Origin: Lonicera japonica
Lineage: Eukaryota > Streptophyta > Magnoliopsida > Dipsacales > Caprifoliaceae
Length of the DNA stretch: 64,000 nucleotides
Assembly: GCA_021464415.1 (NCBI GenBank)
Contig: CM038467.1
Coordinates: forward strand, 33,821,226-33,885,225
Direction: 5' to 3'
Every line of letters begins with the position of its first letter. The first letter of the stretch is position 1. Below the pieces are notes generated by a model. The model was not told the DNA's origin. It saw only the letters and a program-made list of their open reading frames with translations, and made no database searches. Shown one piece after another: positions 1 to 10,958 of this stretch. The position numbers and the translations under genes are program-made.

Positions 1-1309
1 CGCGTATTCAAGTAAATATTTAATTTATTTATTTGTGTATTATTTAATTATGTTTTATTTTTAATTATGAGCATAGTAGGCTAGATTATTTTCTAGGGTT
101 GAGAATGAGTATAATTGATTGATTCCCTTGCACATATTCATGCCAATTGATTCTACCAATTTAATGCTTTAATGTTAAAAATAATTATTTTTATTGAATG
201 CCTATTTTAACTAAAAAAAATAAGATTGGATTCTCATTATTCTTTTGTTGGATTCACCTTATAATTTGTTAAGAGCGGATATAGAGTGTGTTTTGACGGA
301 TATAGTAAGTGTTTTGATCTTATACATACGATTGGCTGTGGAAGAATTAATAATTGGATTTTATAAATTAATTGAGTTTAATTTGATTTTATTTTTCGCA
401 TCTAACAGAGTCGAGAGACCAAATTAGTGCGAAACAAAGAGTAGAGTTTATCGGGTATGAATATTAGGAATATGATATTAAATATATGACTCCGCCACTC
501 TAGTATTTTATTAATTAATTATTTTATTAGTATTTTTAGTTAATAAACCATCCCATTTAATTTTTAAACTAGATTAGGAATTAATTAGAGTTAGTGAGTG
601 AAATACGTACGTTCCATTCGTCAAGTTCCTAGGGTTCAACCTCGCTCTTACCTAAGCTATACTAGTATCCAATTCGTGCACTTGCGAGTATATAAGCCAT
701 CACAACATATTACATTGCTTAAACCTAATCTATATAGTCTTTCTCATGTGTGGGCTATCATATACTTATAGTGTCAACAAAATTGGATGGCAAGAGAGTC
801 TAAGAGCTGAGTTTTAGTGAAAAGTCTCATTTAAACTTCAATTTGGATCACTTGATTGGAGCGGTTTCTTATTTGTTAGCCACAGATATCCCTAACGTTC
901 ATTTCTTTTTGGCTAAACTTTATTTTATATCATGTTTTGCTAATTAGTACGTTGTTTTATAGTATGTATTTTATTTTTATTTGAATTACATGTTCCCATA
1001 GTTTTACTAGAAGGACTTAGAGTAGAGAATTGATGCTTGTGGATTCTTTTTTACTTTTGCACCTTAGGTTTTGATTTTTTTAGTTATAGTTTAACTAGTT
1101 AGTAGCTTTAGTTTAGTTTTCATTTTCATTCATTTTCCTTTATCCCAATGCTATCATCATTTCTTTCTCACCCCCCCCCCCCCCCCACATTCTCATTTAT
1201 GAAAGCTTAACTTTAATAGTAAGATTCCCTTCCTCCCTTATGGTTCGACCTTGGATTTCCAAGTATATACTATAACTTGACCACTTGCGCTCAGATGTAA
1301 TAACTTGAA
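1..1309. other. AT-rich intergenic sequence
   Basis: No gene, RNA or transposon end is recognised here. Open frames are short and AT-driven. The only distinct feature is a run of 16 C at 1171-1186. Confidence 0.6.
1171..1186. repeat. poly-C tract (16 C)
   Basis: An uninterrupted run of 16 cytosines in AT-rich DNA. Its length is prone to polymerase slippage and sequencing error. A similar run lies near 44020. Confidence 0.9.
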
Positions 1310-1796
1310 CACCTGATTAAGAACCACACTATTTTTTCGAATATCTCATGTTAGTCTTCCTATGTGCTAGTTCTTAACTTATACCAGCATAAACTCTACA
1401 ATATGCTTTAATTTACGAAAATGAACTTGTCAAAAACAAAATAGTATATCCTAAAACAATATCTTCTTCATCATTAAAGCTCAACAATATTACAATAGAA
1501 AATAAGAGACCCACAATTTTATAGTCTAGTAGCATATTTCGAATCTCATAACAAGCTTGATCTTAATAGTGGGTTTTCAGCTTAAGAGAACTATATGTGC
1601 TTGACACCCCCACCTTAGTTATACAATTCAACATTTATTTAAAAATAAATTATAGTTATACTTAATTTAACAATAGCATCTCCTATGACCTAAATCGATC
1701 AACAATGAAAGCATGTCTCAAACAGAGGCAATACGTGGGTCTCATGTAACTTTTTTTAAATTTTTTTTTTTTTTCGAAAGGTCTTGTGTAGGTCAC

Positions 1797-3033
1797 TCAC
1801 CGAATACGAACTTGCTCAAGGATTGGTTTCCTTTTCATAGCTTGGATTATCATTTGCTCTATATATTCCTTATATTTTATCGGAATGTATGCAGAGTGTT
1901 GAGCTGTACGTTCCACTAGATTAGAACATGGAGCCGCAATTGTGTCCAGTGATGGTCCATGCAACATTGCTATTGATAGCCTCTTAATTTTGTCGTTCAC
2001 AATTGCTCTATGCATCACACTCTTATACTTTCCATTGCTAAATATCTAGCAAATTAAAAAAACAAAAAAATTAGTACAAGGGATAAACAACGGTGAAGCA
2101 TTTGTGATCTACTTCTATCAAAGTAGTACATGTACAACAACTTAATGAATTGTTTACTTTGCTATAAGTCATTATCTCTTTGGCAATAGCAATATTATAG
2201 ACACGCAAATAGTACAATGTAACTCGCAAGGATTTAGTTGAGTTACTTACTTCAAAAAGAAGTTAACCTTAATTAGTTTAAATGTAGAAAAATGATGAAG
2301 CTATTTAATCAAGTATTAGAAATAGTACTGAAAAGCTGAGAAGTCACCTCACTTGTTATTAATTGTATGGTTTAAAAATACCGAATGTAACGAATCCCCA
2401 GCCTATTTGATGTACCACACACACACACACACATATATATATGTATAAAGAAGTCTAGAAATATCAAAAAATTGTATATATATTGTTGAGGAAGGATTAA
2501 TTATGTACCTGAAACCTAGAGGTTTTTTTGGGAAATGAAAATCAGGATGAGAAATGACCTTGAGATAATCCCTCCAAAGAAATATTTTATTTTTATCAGC
2601 ATTGTGGAAGCTATTGCCACAACTTATTGGGGCCAAAGGGAGTTTGGCTTCAAACTCTTTCTTTTCCTCAATCCTTCAAGTTGAAAAACTCATCAGCTGC
2701 ATCAAACACCCCCTTTGCAAGTCCCTCTGGCACTCCATGATTGATTACCTAATTAATTAATAATCCATGCAAATATACATTCATATTAGATATATATACA
2801 CATTGAATATCTGTGTATAGATTCGTGCGCAATATTAAAAATTGATGTAAAACTATACAAGAGTAACTATGAGATATAAAAGATGTCAGTGTGACTAAAC
2901 TCTATAGATATATAGATAATAAATAATGCACATTACTTACCAAGAAAAAGCCATTCTGATTTTCAAAATAAGGATGGGTTGAAGGGAGGAAGCTGAGCTC
3001 AGGTGTTTCAGCTATTGCTTTGATACTTATCAT
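1797..3033 (-). pseudogene. 2OG-Fe(II) dioxygenase pseudogene, copy A
   Basis: Broken copy of the intact dioxygenase at 53973-59731. Exon 1 (2941-3033) keeps the start codon but has an in-frame 41-codon deletion (93 nt against 216). Exon 2 (2509-2748) is 240 nt against 239: one extra A in the CTTGAAGGATTGAG region shifts the frame and makes an early stop. Exon 3, which carries the HxD iron ligands, is absent. Exon 4 (1797-2045) is still open and keeps the distal His (SVMHRAIV) and the RLSIAM 2OG-binding region. Without exon 3 it cannot encode an active enzyme. Confidence 0.92.
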
Positions 3034-3931
3034 TTTCTATTTTTCAATATAGCTTTGTTGGGTATTTTTTTTCCTCCTCTCCCTTTGGTATTCCTTATTG
3101 TAATGATTTTTCAGCCTTTAAATAAAGTTAATTTGCAAGTATTTGACTTTTAATTTTGGTTTCCAGGATTTGTACGTTAGTAGAAATTAATGTTCGGCAA
3201 AATTAAAGGTAGTTGCCGACCATTAATTATTTCTTTTGACCTTAATTCTAGCCATGTATGTGCAAATTAATTTCAAACTTGTCTTTTTTACGTTATATTT
3301 TTCGTCTAATTATGTTTAATTAGTCTAATTCGAGAATTGAATGAATGGAATTTTCAACGAAAATTGAAGGAAATTATATGTATAATAAGTAAACCATCTC
3401 CACAAAATTTCATCATGAAATTAAAACCGAAAATAGTGTTAGTAAAAATTTGATACATATGTTCATTTTGGACTATTAAAATTTTATATAATAATTCCAC
3501 TAAGTTCTAAATTGAATCTTCAGATAAATATTTGTAAATATAATCTACTAATCATGGAGATTAGATCCACCAAATTTCATGAAAAAAATTATCAATTTAG
3601 TTCTTGAACTAAAATTCATTAGATGGAAGGGTATTGGAGATCAGTCAAATTCGTAAAAAAAAATTGATCTACAATTCATGTTCATGTAACTCACATAGTA
3701 TTACTATCCATCTTTATTTCATATATATTCCAACAGATGAAATCCCGCCATTGCCCGTTTATTTCATATATATGTGTTTAACGGCAATTATTTTTAATGA
3801 AGAATTACTACACCGACTGTTATCTTTTTAAAATTAAATAATCATTAGGGGCACTTTTTTTTTTCTTTCTATTTTTTTATTAGTAGGGCCGATTAAAGCA
3901 AAACTCTATGAATTTGTTTACATAGTCTCTC
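3034..3931. other. former promoter of copy A, with foldback-like sequence
   Basis: Upstream region of the truncated dioxygenase, collinear with 59732-60587. It contains CCACAAAATTTCATCA and CCACCAAATTTCATGA near 3400 and 3575. These resemble the arms of the hairpin element at 10552-10958, so an old foldback insertion probably predates the duplication. No gene was seen. Confidence 0.5.
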
Positions 3932-4149
3932 TGTTGACGATTAGAGAGAAAGATGAGAGAATTAATTGATATTGTTGTATTGATGAATGAGTACAAAGGT
4001 CCCTTAAATAGGGATTGAATGAGCTTTACATAGAAACAATAATAATATCCCATGATTCTAGGAATCATGGTGGTAGTCAACTATGCCATTTATACATATA
4101 CCATATCTAAATATACTACCATATCTAAATATTCTACCATATTCTAATA
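3932..4149 (-). repeat. copia 3' LTR
   Basis: 218-bp LTR; on the element's sense strand it starts TATTAGAATATGG and ends GTCAACA. The start is TA instead of the usual TG, in both LTRs, so the change predates this insertion. It is followed by the polypurine tract. Confidence 0.93.
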
Positions 4150-4161
4150 CTCCCCCTCAAG
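4150..4161 (-). promoter_or_regulatory. copia polypurine tract
   Basis: On the element's sense strand this reads TTGAGGGGGAG immediately before the 3' LTR, the expected plus-strand priming site for reverse transcription. Confidence 0.85.
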
Positions 4162-4450
4162 TTGGCACACATATATCGAACATGCCCAACTTGCTAATTA
4201 GCTTGGTGAATATTTTCTTTGTCACGGCCTTGGTGAGAATGTCAGCTAACTGATCTTCGGAGCGAACATGAGGGACAGAAATAACTTTCTCTTCTAACTT
4301 CTCTTTGATGAAGAATCTATCCACTTCAACATGCTTTGTTCTATCATGTTGAACTGGATTGTGTGCGATATCACACGCTGCCTTGTTGTCGCAATATAGT
4401 ACCATGGGTTCTGTTGGAGAAAAGCCGAGATCTGTCAGTAGCAGTTTCAA
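4157..4450 (-). pseudogene. copia RNase H, C-terminal segment
   Basis: Open segment of 97 codons with the RNase H aspartate in LYCDNKAA and the copia C-terminal pattern KHVEVDRFFIKEKL...QLADILTKA. It continues the frame of the reverse transcriptase segment, from which it is separated by a TAG at 4451-4453 and a TGA at 4670-4672. The N-terminal part of RNase H lies in 4454-4669 and is readable in the same frame. Confidence 0.9.
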
Positions 4451-4669
4451 CTACAATAACTCTTGTATACCAACTGCCATTCCTCGATATTCTGCTTCTG
4501 CGCTTGATCGAGATACTACATTTTGCTTCTTACTTCTCCAAGTAACTATGTTTCCTCCTACAAATGTGAAGTACCCTGAAGTAGATCTCCTATCACATAT
4601 ATTACCTGCCCAATCAGCATCAGTATATCCTTCAACCTTCAGAATATCCTCATTTTTCTGGAATAGAAT

Positions 4670-5656
4670 TCATTTTCCAGGAGCTACTTTAAGATAACTG
4701 ATAATCCTCATAACTGCCTGCATGTGCTTCTCCCCTGGATTATGCAAGAATTGACTGACGATACTCAATGCATATGATATATCAGGCCTTGTATGTGCGA
4801 GGTACATTAATCTTCCTACCAATCTCTGATAGCGCCCTCTATCCACGGGTACTTGATTCGGTTCGACCTCTAATTTCAACCCTTCCTCCATTGGAGTCTC
4901 TGATGGTTGACAGGCAGACATCCCAGTTTCATTCAGTAAATCTATAGCATACTTTCTCTGAGATAGAAAGATGCCTTTTGATGATCTAGACACCTCGATC
5001 CCCAGAAAATACTTTAAGTTTCCAAGATCTTTCATCTCAAACTCCTGAGATAAGAGCTTCTTCAATGCCTGTTGTTCTTGAGGGTCGTTTCCTGTGAGCA
5101 CCATATCATCTACATAAACAATAAGAGCCGTAAGCTTCCCATGGCTTCCTTTCAAAAATAAAGTATGATCAGAGTTACTCTGATTGTACCCAAACTTTCG
5201 CATTGATCTTGCGAATCTCCCAAACCAAGCTCTAGGGGATTGTTTTAACCCATATAAAGATTTCTTCAACTTGCAGACTTTGTTTGTATGCTCAACCGGA
5301 ATCTTATATCCAGGTGGGAACTCCATATATACTTCCTCCTCTAAATCCCCATGTAAAAAGGCATTCTTCACATCAAACTGTTGTAGAGGCCAGTCCAAAT
5401 TCGCAGCTAATGAGAGTAACACTCGCACTGTATTTATTTTTGCGACTGGCGCAAATGTCTCCAGATAATCAATCCCATGTGTTTGTGTGTAGCCTTTTGC
5501 AACTAGTCTCGCCTTGAATCTTTCAATTGTACCATCTGCTTTAAATTTCACAGTGTACACCCACTTGCAACCCACCTTCTTCTTTCCTACTGGTAATTCG
5601 GTTAACTCCCATGTGTCATTTTTCAACAAGGATTTCATCTCCTCATCCATTGCCAA
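4670..5656 (-). pseudogene. copia reverse transcriptase segment
   Basis: Open segment of 328 codons covering the copia-type reverse transcriptase: NDTWELTELP, KARLVAKGYTQ, FAPVAK, QFDVKNAFLHGDLEEEVYM, the catalytic YVDDM, and LKYFLGIEV. It is bounded by TGA codons at 5660-5662 upstream and 4670-4672 downstream. It lacks its own initiator and would normally be part of the polyprotein. Confidence 0.95.
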
Positions 5657-5659
5657 TTT

Positions 5660-5980
5660 TCACTGAGAATCACATAAGGCTTCCTGCACACTGTTAGGAA
5701 TAGATACAGAAGATAATTGATTCACAAAAGATTTGTTAGATGCAGTTAACTGATCATACGACACATAATTACTCATGGGGTATTTGGCTTTACTGGTAAA
5801 ATCTGGGTCATATGTGGGTTTAGGTACACCTCTATTTGTTCGGTTAGGAAGTTTCTTTATAGGAATAGAAGGAGATACCTGGGAGACCTCAGTTTCTGGT
5901 GGATATGCAGAGACGGAGACGACTTGAAGTGGACGATTGGTTGTTTGCGTTATGTAGAGACGGAGACGACTCAACTTCAT
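5660..5980 (-). pseudogene. copia integrase-RT linker segment
   Basis: Frame between integrase and reverse transcriptase, Pro/Ser/Thr-rich as is usual for the copia integrase C-terminus. It overlaps the end of the integrase segment in another frame, so a frameshift lies in 5889-5980. A 16-bp direct repeat (AGAGACGGAGACGACT at 5909-5924 and 5956-5971, period 47 bp) sits there and may be the cause. It ends at an in-frame TGA at 5660-5662, directly before the reverse transcriptase. Confidence 0.8.
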
Positions 5981-7250
5981 TTGAAAGAATTTCTGTTGTT
6001 TCTGTTATCTCGGCGGTTAATGGTGGTACTACCGTTATTGAGCTTGTCTCTTCCTCATTGACATTCCCAAATGACTGAACTTCCTTATAGTGCTCCCCCT
6101 GAAGTTTAGTCCTGTCAAAGTACATAGTTTCTTCATGAAACGTAACATCCATGGTGACGTACAGTTTCTGTGTAGGAGGATGATAACACCGATACCCTTT
6201 CTGAGAAGACACATACCCGACAAAGACGCACTTGAGAGCGCGAGGTTCAAGCTTATGTCGTTGTTCCTTTGGTAAGTGGACAAATGTGACACACCCAAAC
6301 ACCCGTGGAGGAAGATTGGACACGGCAGGGGCCGAGACAAACTTAGCTAGAACTTCGAAGGGTGTCTGAAAATCAAGTGTAGCGGAGGGAATGCGATTTA
6401 CCAAATAGGTAGCCGAGGACAGCGCTTCGCCCCAATATGAGGTTGGTGTGTGAGCGCCAATCAATGATGCCCGAACTATTTCCAACAGATGACGATTTTT
6501 CCGTTCGGCAACCCCATTCTGTTGAGGTGTATAAGGACATGTAGTTTGGTGAATGATCCCATTGAGTTTGAAGAAGTCCTGTAACTCTGTACTCATATAT
6601 TCACCACCATTGTCACTGCGGAGAATTTGAATAGTAGCGTTATACTGTGTACGGATCTGTGTATGAAATTCTTGGAACAGACGACTAACTTCACTTTTGG
6701 ATTTCATGGGACAAACCCACGTCATTCGAGTGCAATCATCAATAAATGTGACAAACCATCGTATACCACTTAAAGAGCAAATGTGAGATGGACCCCATAC
6801 ATCAGAATGAATAATCATAAATGGAACTGAACTTTTATTTAATGAAGGTTTAAATGAAGTACGATGGCTCTTAGCCAGTTCACAAGGCTCACAATGAAAA
6901 ACCGAAGAACTAACTTTATTAGTTAAGCTGGGAAATAATTTCTTTAAGTAACTAAACGATGCGTGTCCTAACCGACGATGCCATAACCAAAGTTCATCGA
7001 CAATCTTCTTTTCAGATGTACTAGTGCTCAAGGCTTTGTGCAAACGATCTGTACTGTTCAACTCCAAGTCCAGGTAGTACAATTTTTCGCATCTAACGCC
7101 ACAACCAATCGTCTGCTTCGTCTGAATGTCCTTAAAAACACAATGAGAAGGCCAAAATATGACAATACAGTGTAGGGCATTAGTTATTTGAGCAACAGAT
7201 AATAGATTATAATCGAGGGATGGTACTACTAGGACAGAGCTTAGGTTCAT
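5889..7250 (-). pseudogene. copia integrase segment
   Basis: Open segment of 453 codons with the GAG-pre-integrase zinc-binding part (LWHRRLGHAS and FHCEPCELAKS) and the DDE core: IIHSDVWGP, LRSDNGGEY and NGVAERKNRHLLE carry the two Asp and the Glu. It lies in the same frame as gag-protease and is separated from it only by the TGA at 7272-7274 plus seven codons. Confidence 0.95.
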
Positions 7251-7271
7251 GGTGTCTGATAGATTGATTGA

Positions 7272-8393
7272 TCATTTTCCTATTACAGGAACTGGAGCAC
7301 CATTGGCTGTGGAAACAAAGGTCTGAGGTGATGGAATTAAGGGAGCAATCATGTTTGAATTAGATGTCATATGATCAGTGGCACCAGAATCAATGACCCA
7401 TGTATTATTCAAAACAGAGATAGAATTTAAAGCCATACCTGATGTACCTGTGGTGGTGAGTAAGCCTGAGGCCTGTTTGTTACCTCCCTCTGTGTTTAGA
7501 CCGGTTTTACGATTGCGAGTATCCTTCCACCAATCAGGATAGCCAACGATTTCATAGCAGGCCTTTTTTGAGTGTCCGGTAAGTCCGCAGACAGAGCATG
7601 GAGGGTATTTGGAATTGGAGCCCCGAGAGTCATTTGGCCGGTTACCAGATCGCTTCTCTGAATTTCGCCAATTGGAATTGGAAGGGGCTTGATTACGGGC
7701 TACCATAGCCACAATATCTGTTGCTGGGCTCATTGTTTGTCGTCGAAGAACTTCACGACGAACCAGAGCATAGACCTCTTCTAGTTCTGGAATTGGATCC
7801 TTTCGCAAAATCTCACCCCAGATCTGTTCGAGTTCATTATCTAACCCGGCAATAAAAATGTGGACTCTCAAGCGTTGAACTGACTTCCTGTACGACTCTA
7901 CATCAGTAGGACTTTCCATAATTACCTTATCACGATGGTCTAACTCGCTGAATATTTCTGTCAGCTCCCCATAAAATTCAGATATTGGTCGCCCACCCTG
8001 TTTGGCGGAAAAGGCCTGTTGGTTCAGAGAAAAAACCTGTAGTTCATCAGCCCCATCATGAAATGCCGTAGACAATGATTTCCAGATTTCTCGTGCTGTA
8101 GGAATGCGAATGTAGCGTTTCATGATTTCTGGTCTCATGGACATTAAGAGCCAGCGTTTGACTCGTTGATTATCGGGGTACCATTTATCGAACTCTGGTG
8201 TTCCTTCTTTCGGAATTGAGGCTGAACTTTGAATAAAGGAGAATTTTTGTTTCTCCGCAATGTGCATTTCCATGAGTTGAGACCATATATCATAATTAGT
8301 CTCATCTAGTAGTAGGTCGATATTAAATGAGGAGCCCTCAGTTTGAATGATGAGAGGGGAATCCTTTGTGGATGAAGTGGTGTTGGAATCCAT
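7272..8393 (-). pseudogene. copia gag-protease segment
   Basis: 373 codons starting at the first ATG after the leader. Residues about 20-230 match the copia gag (UBN2/retrotran_gag) type. A CCHC zinc knuckle lies at residues 266-279 (C266, C269, H274, C279), and the aspartic protease active site DSGATDHM starts at D335. The frame stops in the protease at TGA 7272-7274 and then continues into integrase, so the stop looks like a point mutation rather than a programmed site. Confidence 0.93.
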
Positions 8394-8880
8394 TGAAGTA
8401 AGACAGAGTACCTAGTGATCGGGGTTGAATCTAAAAATTCTGAGGCCGCGGCTGTGTTCAGGACGTCGAAAAATGCCAGAAAGGGTTCTGTTGGTCAACG
8501 GTCAACGATCAACGGTCAGGGTCAGCGGTCAGCGGTCAAGGTGACGTGGTTGATGACGTGTCCGTAGGGCTGACGTGGCTGATGACGTGGCCAGGTGACG
8601 TGGCAGTAGGGCTGACGTGGTAGCGGGTGCAGTGACTGGGCGTGTGGACGAAGCGCTGTGGAGATCTGGTTGGCGGTGGCGGCGCGTGAGGGCGCGTGCG
8701 GGGGCGTATGGAGGTGATTCAAACGGATTCTGAATCGTCTATTGAAGACGAGGACGTAGGTGTGATTTTTGGTTTGAATGGGTGTCTGTAGGCGATGGAC
8801 GAATGCACAGAAGTGTGATCCGGTTGTGTGTGGGTGGCTGTGGGCGTTGTAGGATAGGTTTAGGGTTTTGTGGTTGTGTT
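8394..8880 (-). promoter_or_regulatory. copia untranslated leader with TGAC-motif arrays
   Basis: GC-rich leader between the primer site and the gag start. It has a roughly 7-bp tandem repeat based on GGTCA(A/G)C at 8493-8538 (six GGTCA cores) and then six TGACG cores, mostly TGACGTGG, at 8542-8617. TTGAC and TGACG are known plant WRKY and TGA-bZIP cores. Whether they act here is inference. Confidence 0.7.
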
Positions 8881-8883
8881 TCC

Positions 8884-8894
8884 CTCTGATACCA
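8884..8894 (-). promoter_or_regulatory. copia primer binding site (tRNA-Met type)
   Basis: The sense-strand sequence TGGTATCAGAG directly follows the 5' LTR end ...GTCAACA. This matches the 3' end complement of initiator tRNA-Met used by most plant copia elements. Confidence 0.9.
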
Positions 8895-9112
8895 TGTTGA
8901 CGATTAGAGAGAAAGATGAGAGAATTAATTGATATTGTTGTTTTGATGAATGAGTACAAAGGTCCCTTAAATAGGGATTGAATGAGCTTTACATAGAAAC
9001 AATAATAATATCCCATGATTCTAGGAATCATGGTGGTAGTCAACTATGCCATTTATACATATACCATATCTAAATATACTACCATATCTAAATATTCTAC
9101 CATATTCTAATA
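8895..9112 (-). repeat. copia 5' LTR
   Basis: 218 bp, differing from the left LTR at a single visible position. The right flank after 9112 does not match the sequence that follows 60587 in duplication copy B. Confidence 0.93.
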
Positions 9113-9790
9113 ACTTCTCATGTCAATTTATTTGGTTAATGGTACTGTGACTTTTCTGAAAACATTAAAAAATATTTTTTTTGAAAATGTTAAAAAATAT
9201 TTAGAATGGTAGAAAGGAACGAAAGTTAAAAGAAAGGATTTTTCCCCAAAACCTGTGAAAAATATTTTGATGCTAAGAAATTTTATAGGCTATACTTGCG
9301 ATGCTGCAAAGTTGGTGGTGGTGCCATGGCTGGCAGTAGATTGAGAGGCAATGTTGGTGATAGTGGATATTGATTGTTGCGGCAGTGAATGGTGCTGGTA
9401 ACAATAATGTGGCGTAAGGTATCTGGGCGGTAATAACTGGCAGCAATAATAATGGTGGTGCCATAGGGTTCAATAACGGTGTTGATAACAAGGACTCAAG
9501 ACGGTGTACCATAGCGGTTGTGGTGGTCACGGCAACAACAGTGTCGTGACGGTGGTGATGCCACAATGGTTACCTGGTTGAGGTGGCGTTTGTGGTTCCA
9601 TGATGGTCGGGAAGTGGTTCTTATTATCATTAGAGAACGGATAACCTACAGTATTACTTTGCCTAGCTAGTTCCAATGTGAAAATTTCCTTTTCATTAAT
9701 TGTACTAAATACAATATTGTACATATTTTGGGAAGTACGAACTAGCTAATTTCCCCCACCCAACTACTATCGATCAACCCTCTAATTGTG
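9113..9790. other. intergenic, GGT/CAA trinucleotide-rich
   Basis: No gene recognised. 9300-9600 is rich in diverged GGTGGT, GCAACA and related triplets and gives a low-complexity His-rich reverse reading frame that does not look like a protein. Confidence 0.5.
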
Positions 9791-9794
9791 AATA

Positions 9795-10303
9795 TGAGTG
9801 TTGTGATAAACCCAAAAATCTAGTGATTGAACTATACCGAAGTAAACCAAATTGATCTGTAATAAATTGTTGCAAAAAACAAAAAAGAAGCAAAATAAAT
9901 AACCAAACCAAAACCAAATATATTTTGTTCTGGTTTGGGGTGCACCATTGCAAAACTAAACCAAATCGAACCAAACTAAATCATTAATATATACTTCACT
10001 ATCAAAATTTTATATTTCTAAAATTTATAAGCTCTATTGATAATCCAACTCTCTGAACTATTATAAATATTGGAACTCTATTATAAATATAAGAGTTAAT
10101 ATTTTTCTATCCAAAATAAGTAAGCATGGAATTATTACTTTTCTGGCTAAAATAAGTGTTACTTTACAAAATATATATATATATATAAAAACCGAACCAA
10201 AAATTTTGATTCGGGTTTGGAAAATTTAGAAACCAAACTTTCAAATTTAGCTCAGATTTGGATCTCCTGATTTTCACTCCCATCGAAACCAAAAACACCC
10301 CTA
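9795..10303. mobile_element. hAT-like non-autonomous element, degenerate
   Basis: Contains many CCAAACCAAA and GAACCAAA blocks and ends AACACCCCTAG at 10303, like the better preserved elements at 14461-15213 and 57944-58932. The left end is uncertain (ATGAGTGTTGTG near 9793). No target duplication is visible. Confidence 0.45.
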
Positions 10304-10551
10304 GTACTTCTCAATCTCTACCATGTTTTATTAAAACGATCTTTATGTAAATCCGAGCAGTTCAACGAGGAGGAAAAGAATCCAACATCACCATTCAACT
10401 ACATGGCCAAAGTGCGTCACCAACGCCCGAATCTCTCGATCTCTACCAAGTTAAACTCTATGCGGTTGCAAATATTTTAAAAAGGGTCCAAAGAATTTTT
10501 ATTGAGTTGTTCAAGTGCTCTTACATCGTCACACGCACACATATGTATTTA

Positions 10552-10958
10552 CACAGTCCCCTTCCTATGCGCATTACTGTTCACGCACTGCCCCGTACGG
10601 ATTGGGCCATTTGGCACGCTTCCCGATGAAATTTTTTGATGAAATTTTGTGGGGATGTTCTTCAATGTGTGTAGAACATCTCCACCAAATTTCATCAAAA
10701 AATTCAATCGGGAAGTGGGTTAACTACGAGATTGAAAAATATTGGTCCAGAAATAGATATATAAAATCCAATATTTTTCAATCACGTATTTAACCCACTT
10801 CCCGATTGAATTTTTTGATGAAATTTGGTGGAGATGTTCTACACACATTGAAGAACATCCCCACAAAATTTCATCAAAAAATTCCATCGGGAAGCGTGCC
10901 AAATGGCCCAATGCGTACGGACAGTGCGTGAATAGTAATGCGCATAGGAAGGGGACTG
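10552..10958. mobile_element. foldback element with nested hairpins
   Basis: Two long inverted arms (10552-10745 and 10768-10958) flank a 22-nt loop and pair almost throughout. Each arm is itself a smaller inverted repeat: GATGAAATTTTGTGGGGATG pairs with CATCTCCACCAAATTTCATC around a short centre near 10663, and the same is seen near 10846. No protein-coding content. Most likely a MITE or foldback element; a transcript would form a long hairpin. Confidence 0.8.

Larger units (their letters stand above)
1310..3931 (-). repeat. segmental duplication, copy A
   Basis: This block aligns by eye with 53485-60587 in the same orientation. It covers the 3' flank, exons 4, 2 and 1 of a dioxygenase gene and about 900 bp upstream of its start codon. 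Similarity starts near 'gattaagaac' and stops exactly where a copia LTR begins at 3932. Copy A is shorter because the counterpart of about 54555-58990 (exon 3 and most of intron 2) is missing; a short filler with CA and TA repeats sits at the junction near 2395-2445. Confidence 0.85.
3932..9112 (-). mobile_element. Ty1/copia LTR retrotransposon, nearly full length, defective
   Basis: Complete element of 5181 bp transcribed from the minus strand. It has two 218-bp LTRs (3932-4149 and 8895-9112), a tRNA-Met-type primer site next to the right LTR, a polypurine tract next to the left LTR, and gag, protease, integrase, reverse transcriptase and RNase H in the copia order. The LTRs differ at one position that I can see (near 3980/8943), implying recent insertion. 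The coding region nevertheless has four in-frame stops (7272-7274, 5660-5662, 4670-4672, 4451-4453) and one frameshift (5889-5980). No perfect target-site duplication was found. The left junction coincides with the end of the segmental duplication. Confidence 0.95.

Noticed and set aside
8522..9043. 173-codon minus-strand frame
   Set aside because: It runs through the copia leader, primer site and LTR, so it is a chance reading frame.
3926..9118. 5-bp target duplication of the copia element
   Set aside because: Left flank CTCTC and right flank ACTTC do not match; no shift of the ends gives a perfect repeat.
9273..9566. 97-codon His-rich minus-strand frame
   Set aside because: It comes from diverged GGT/GTT triplet repeats; low complexity and no domain.
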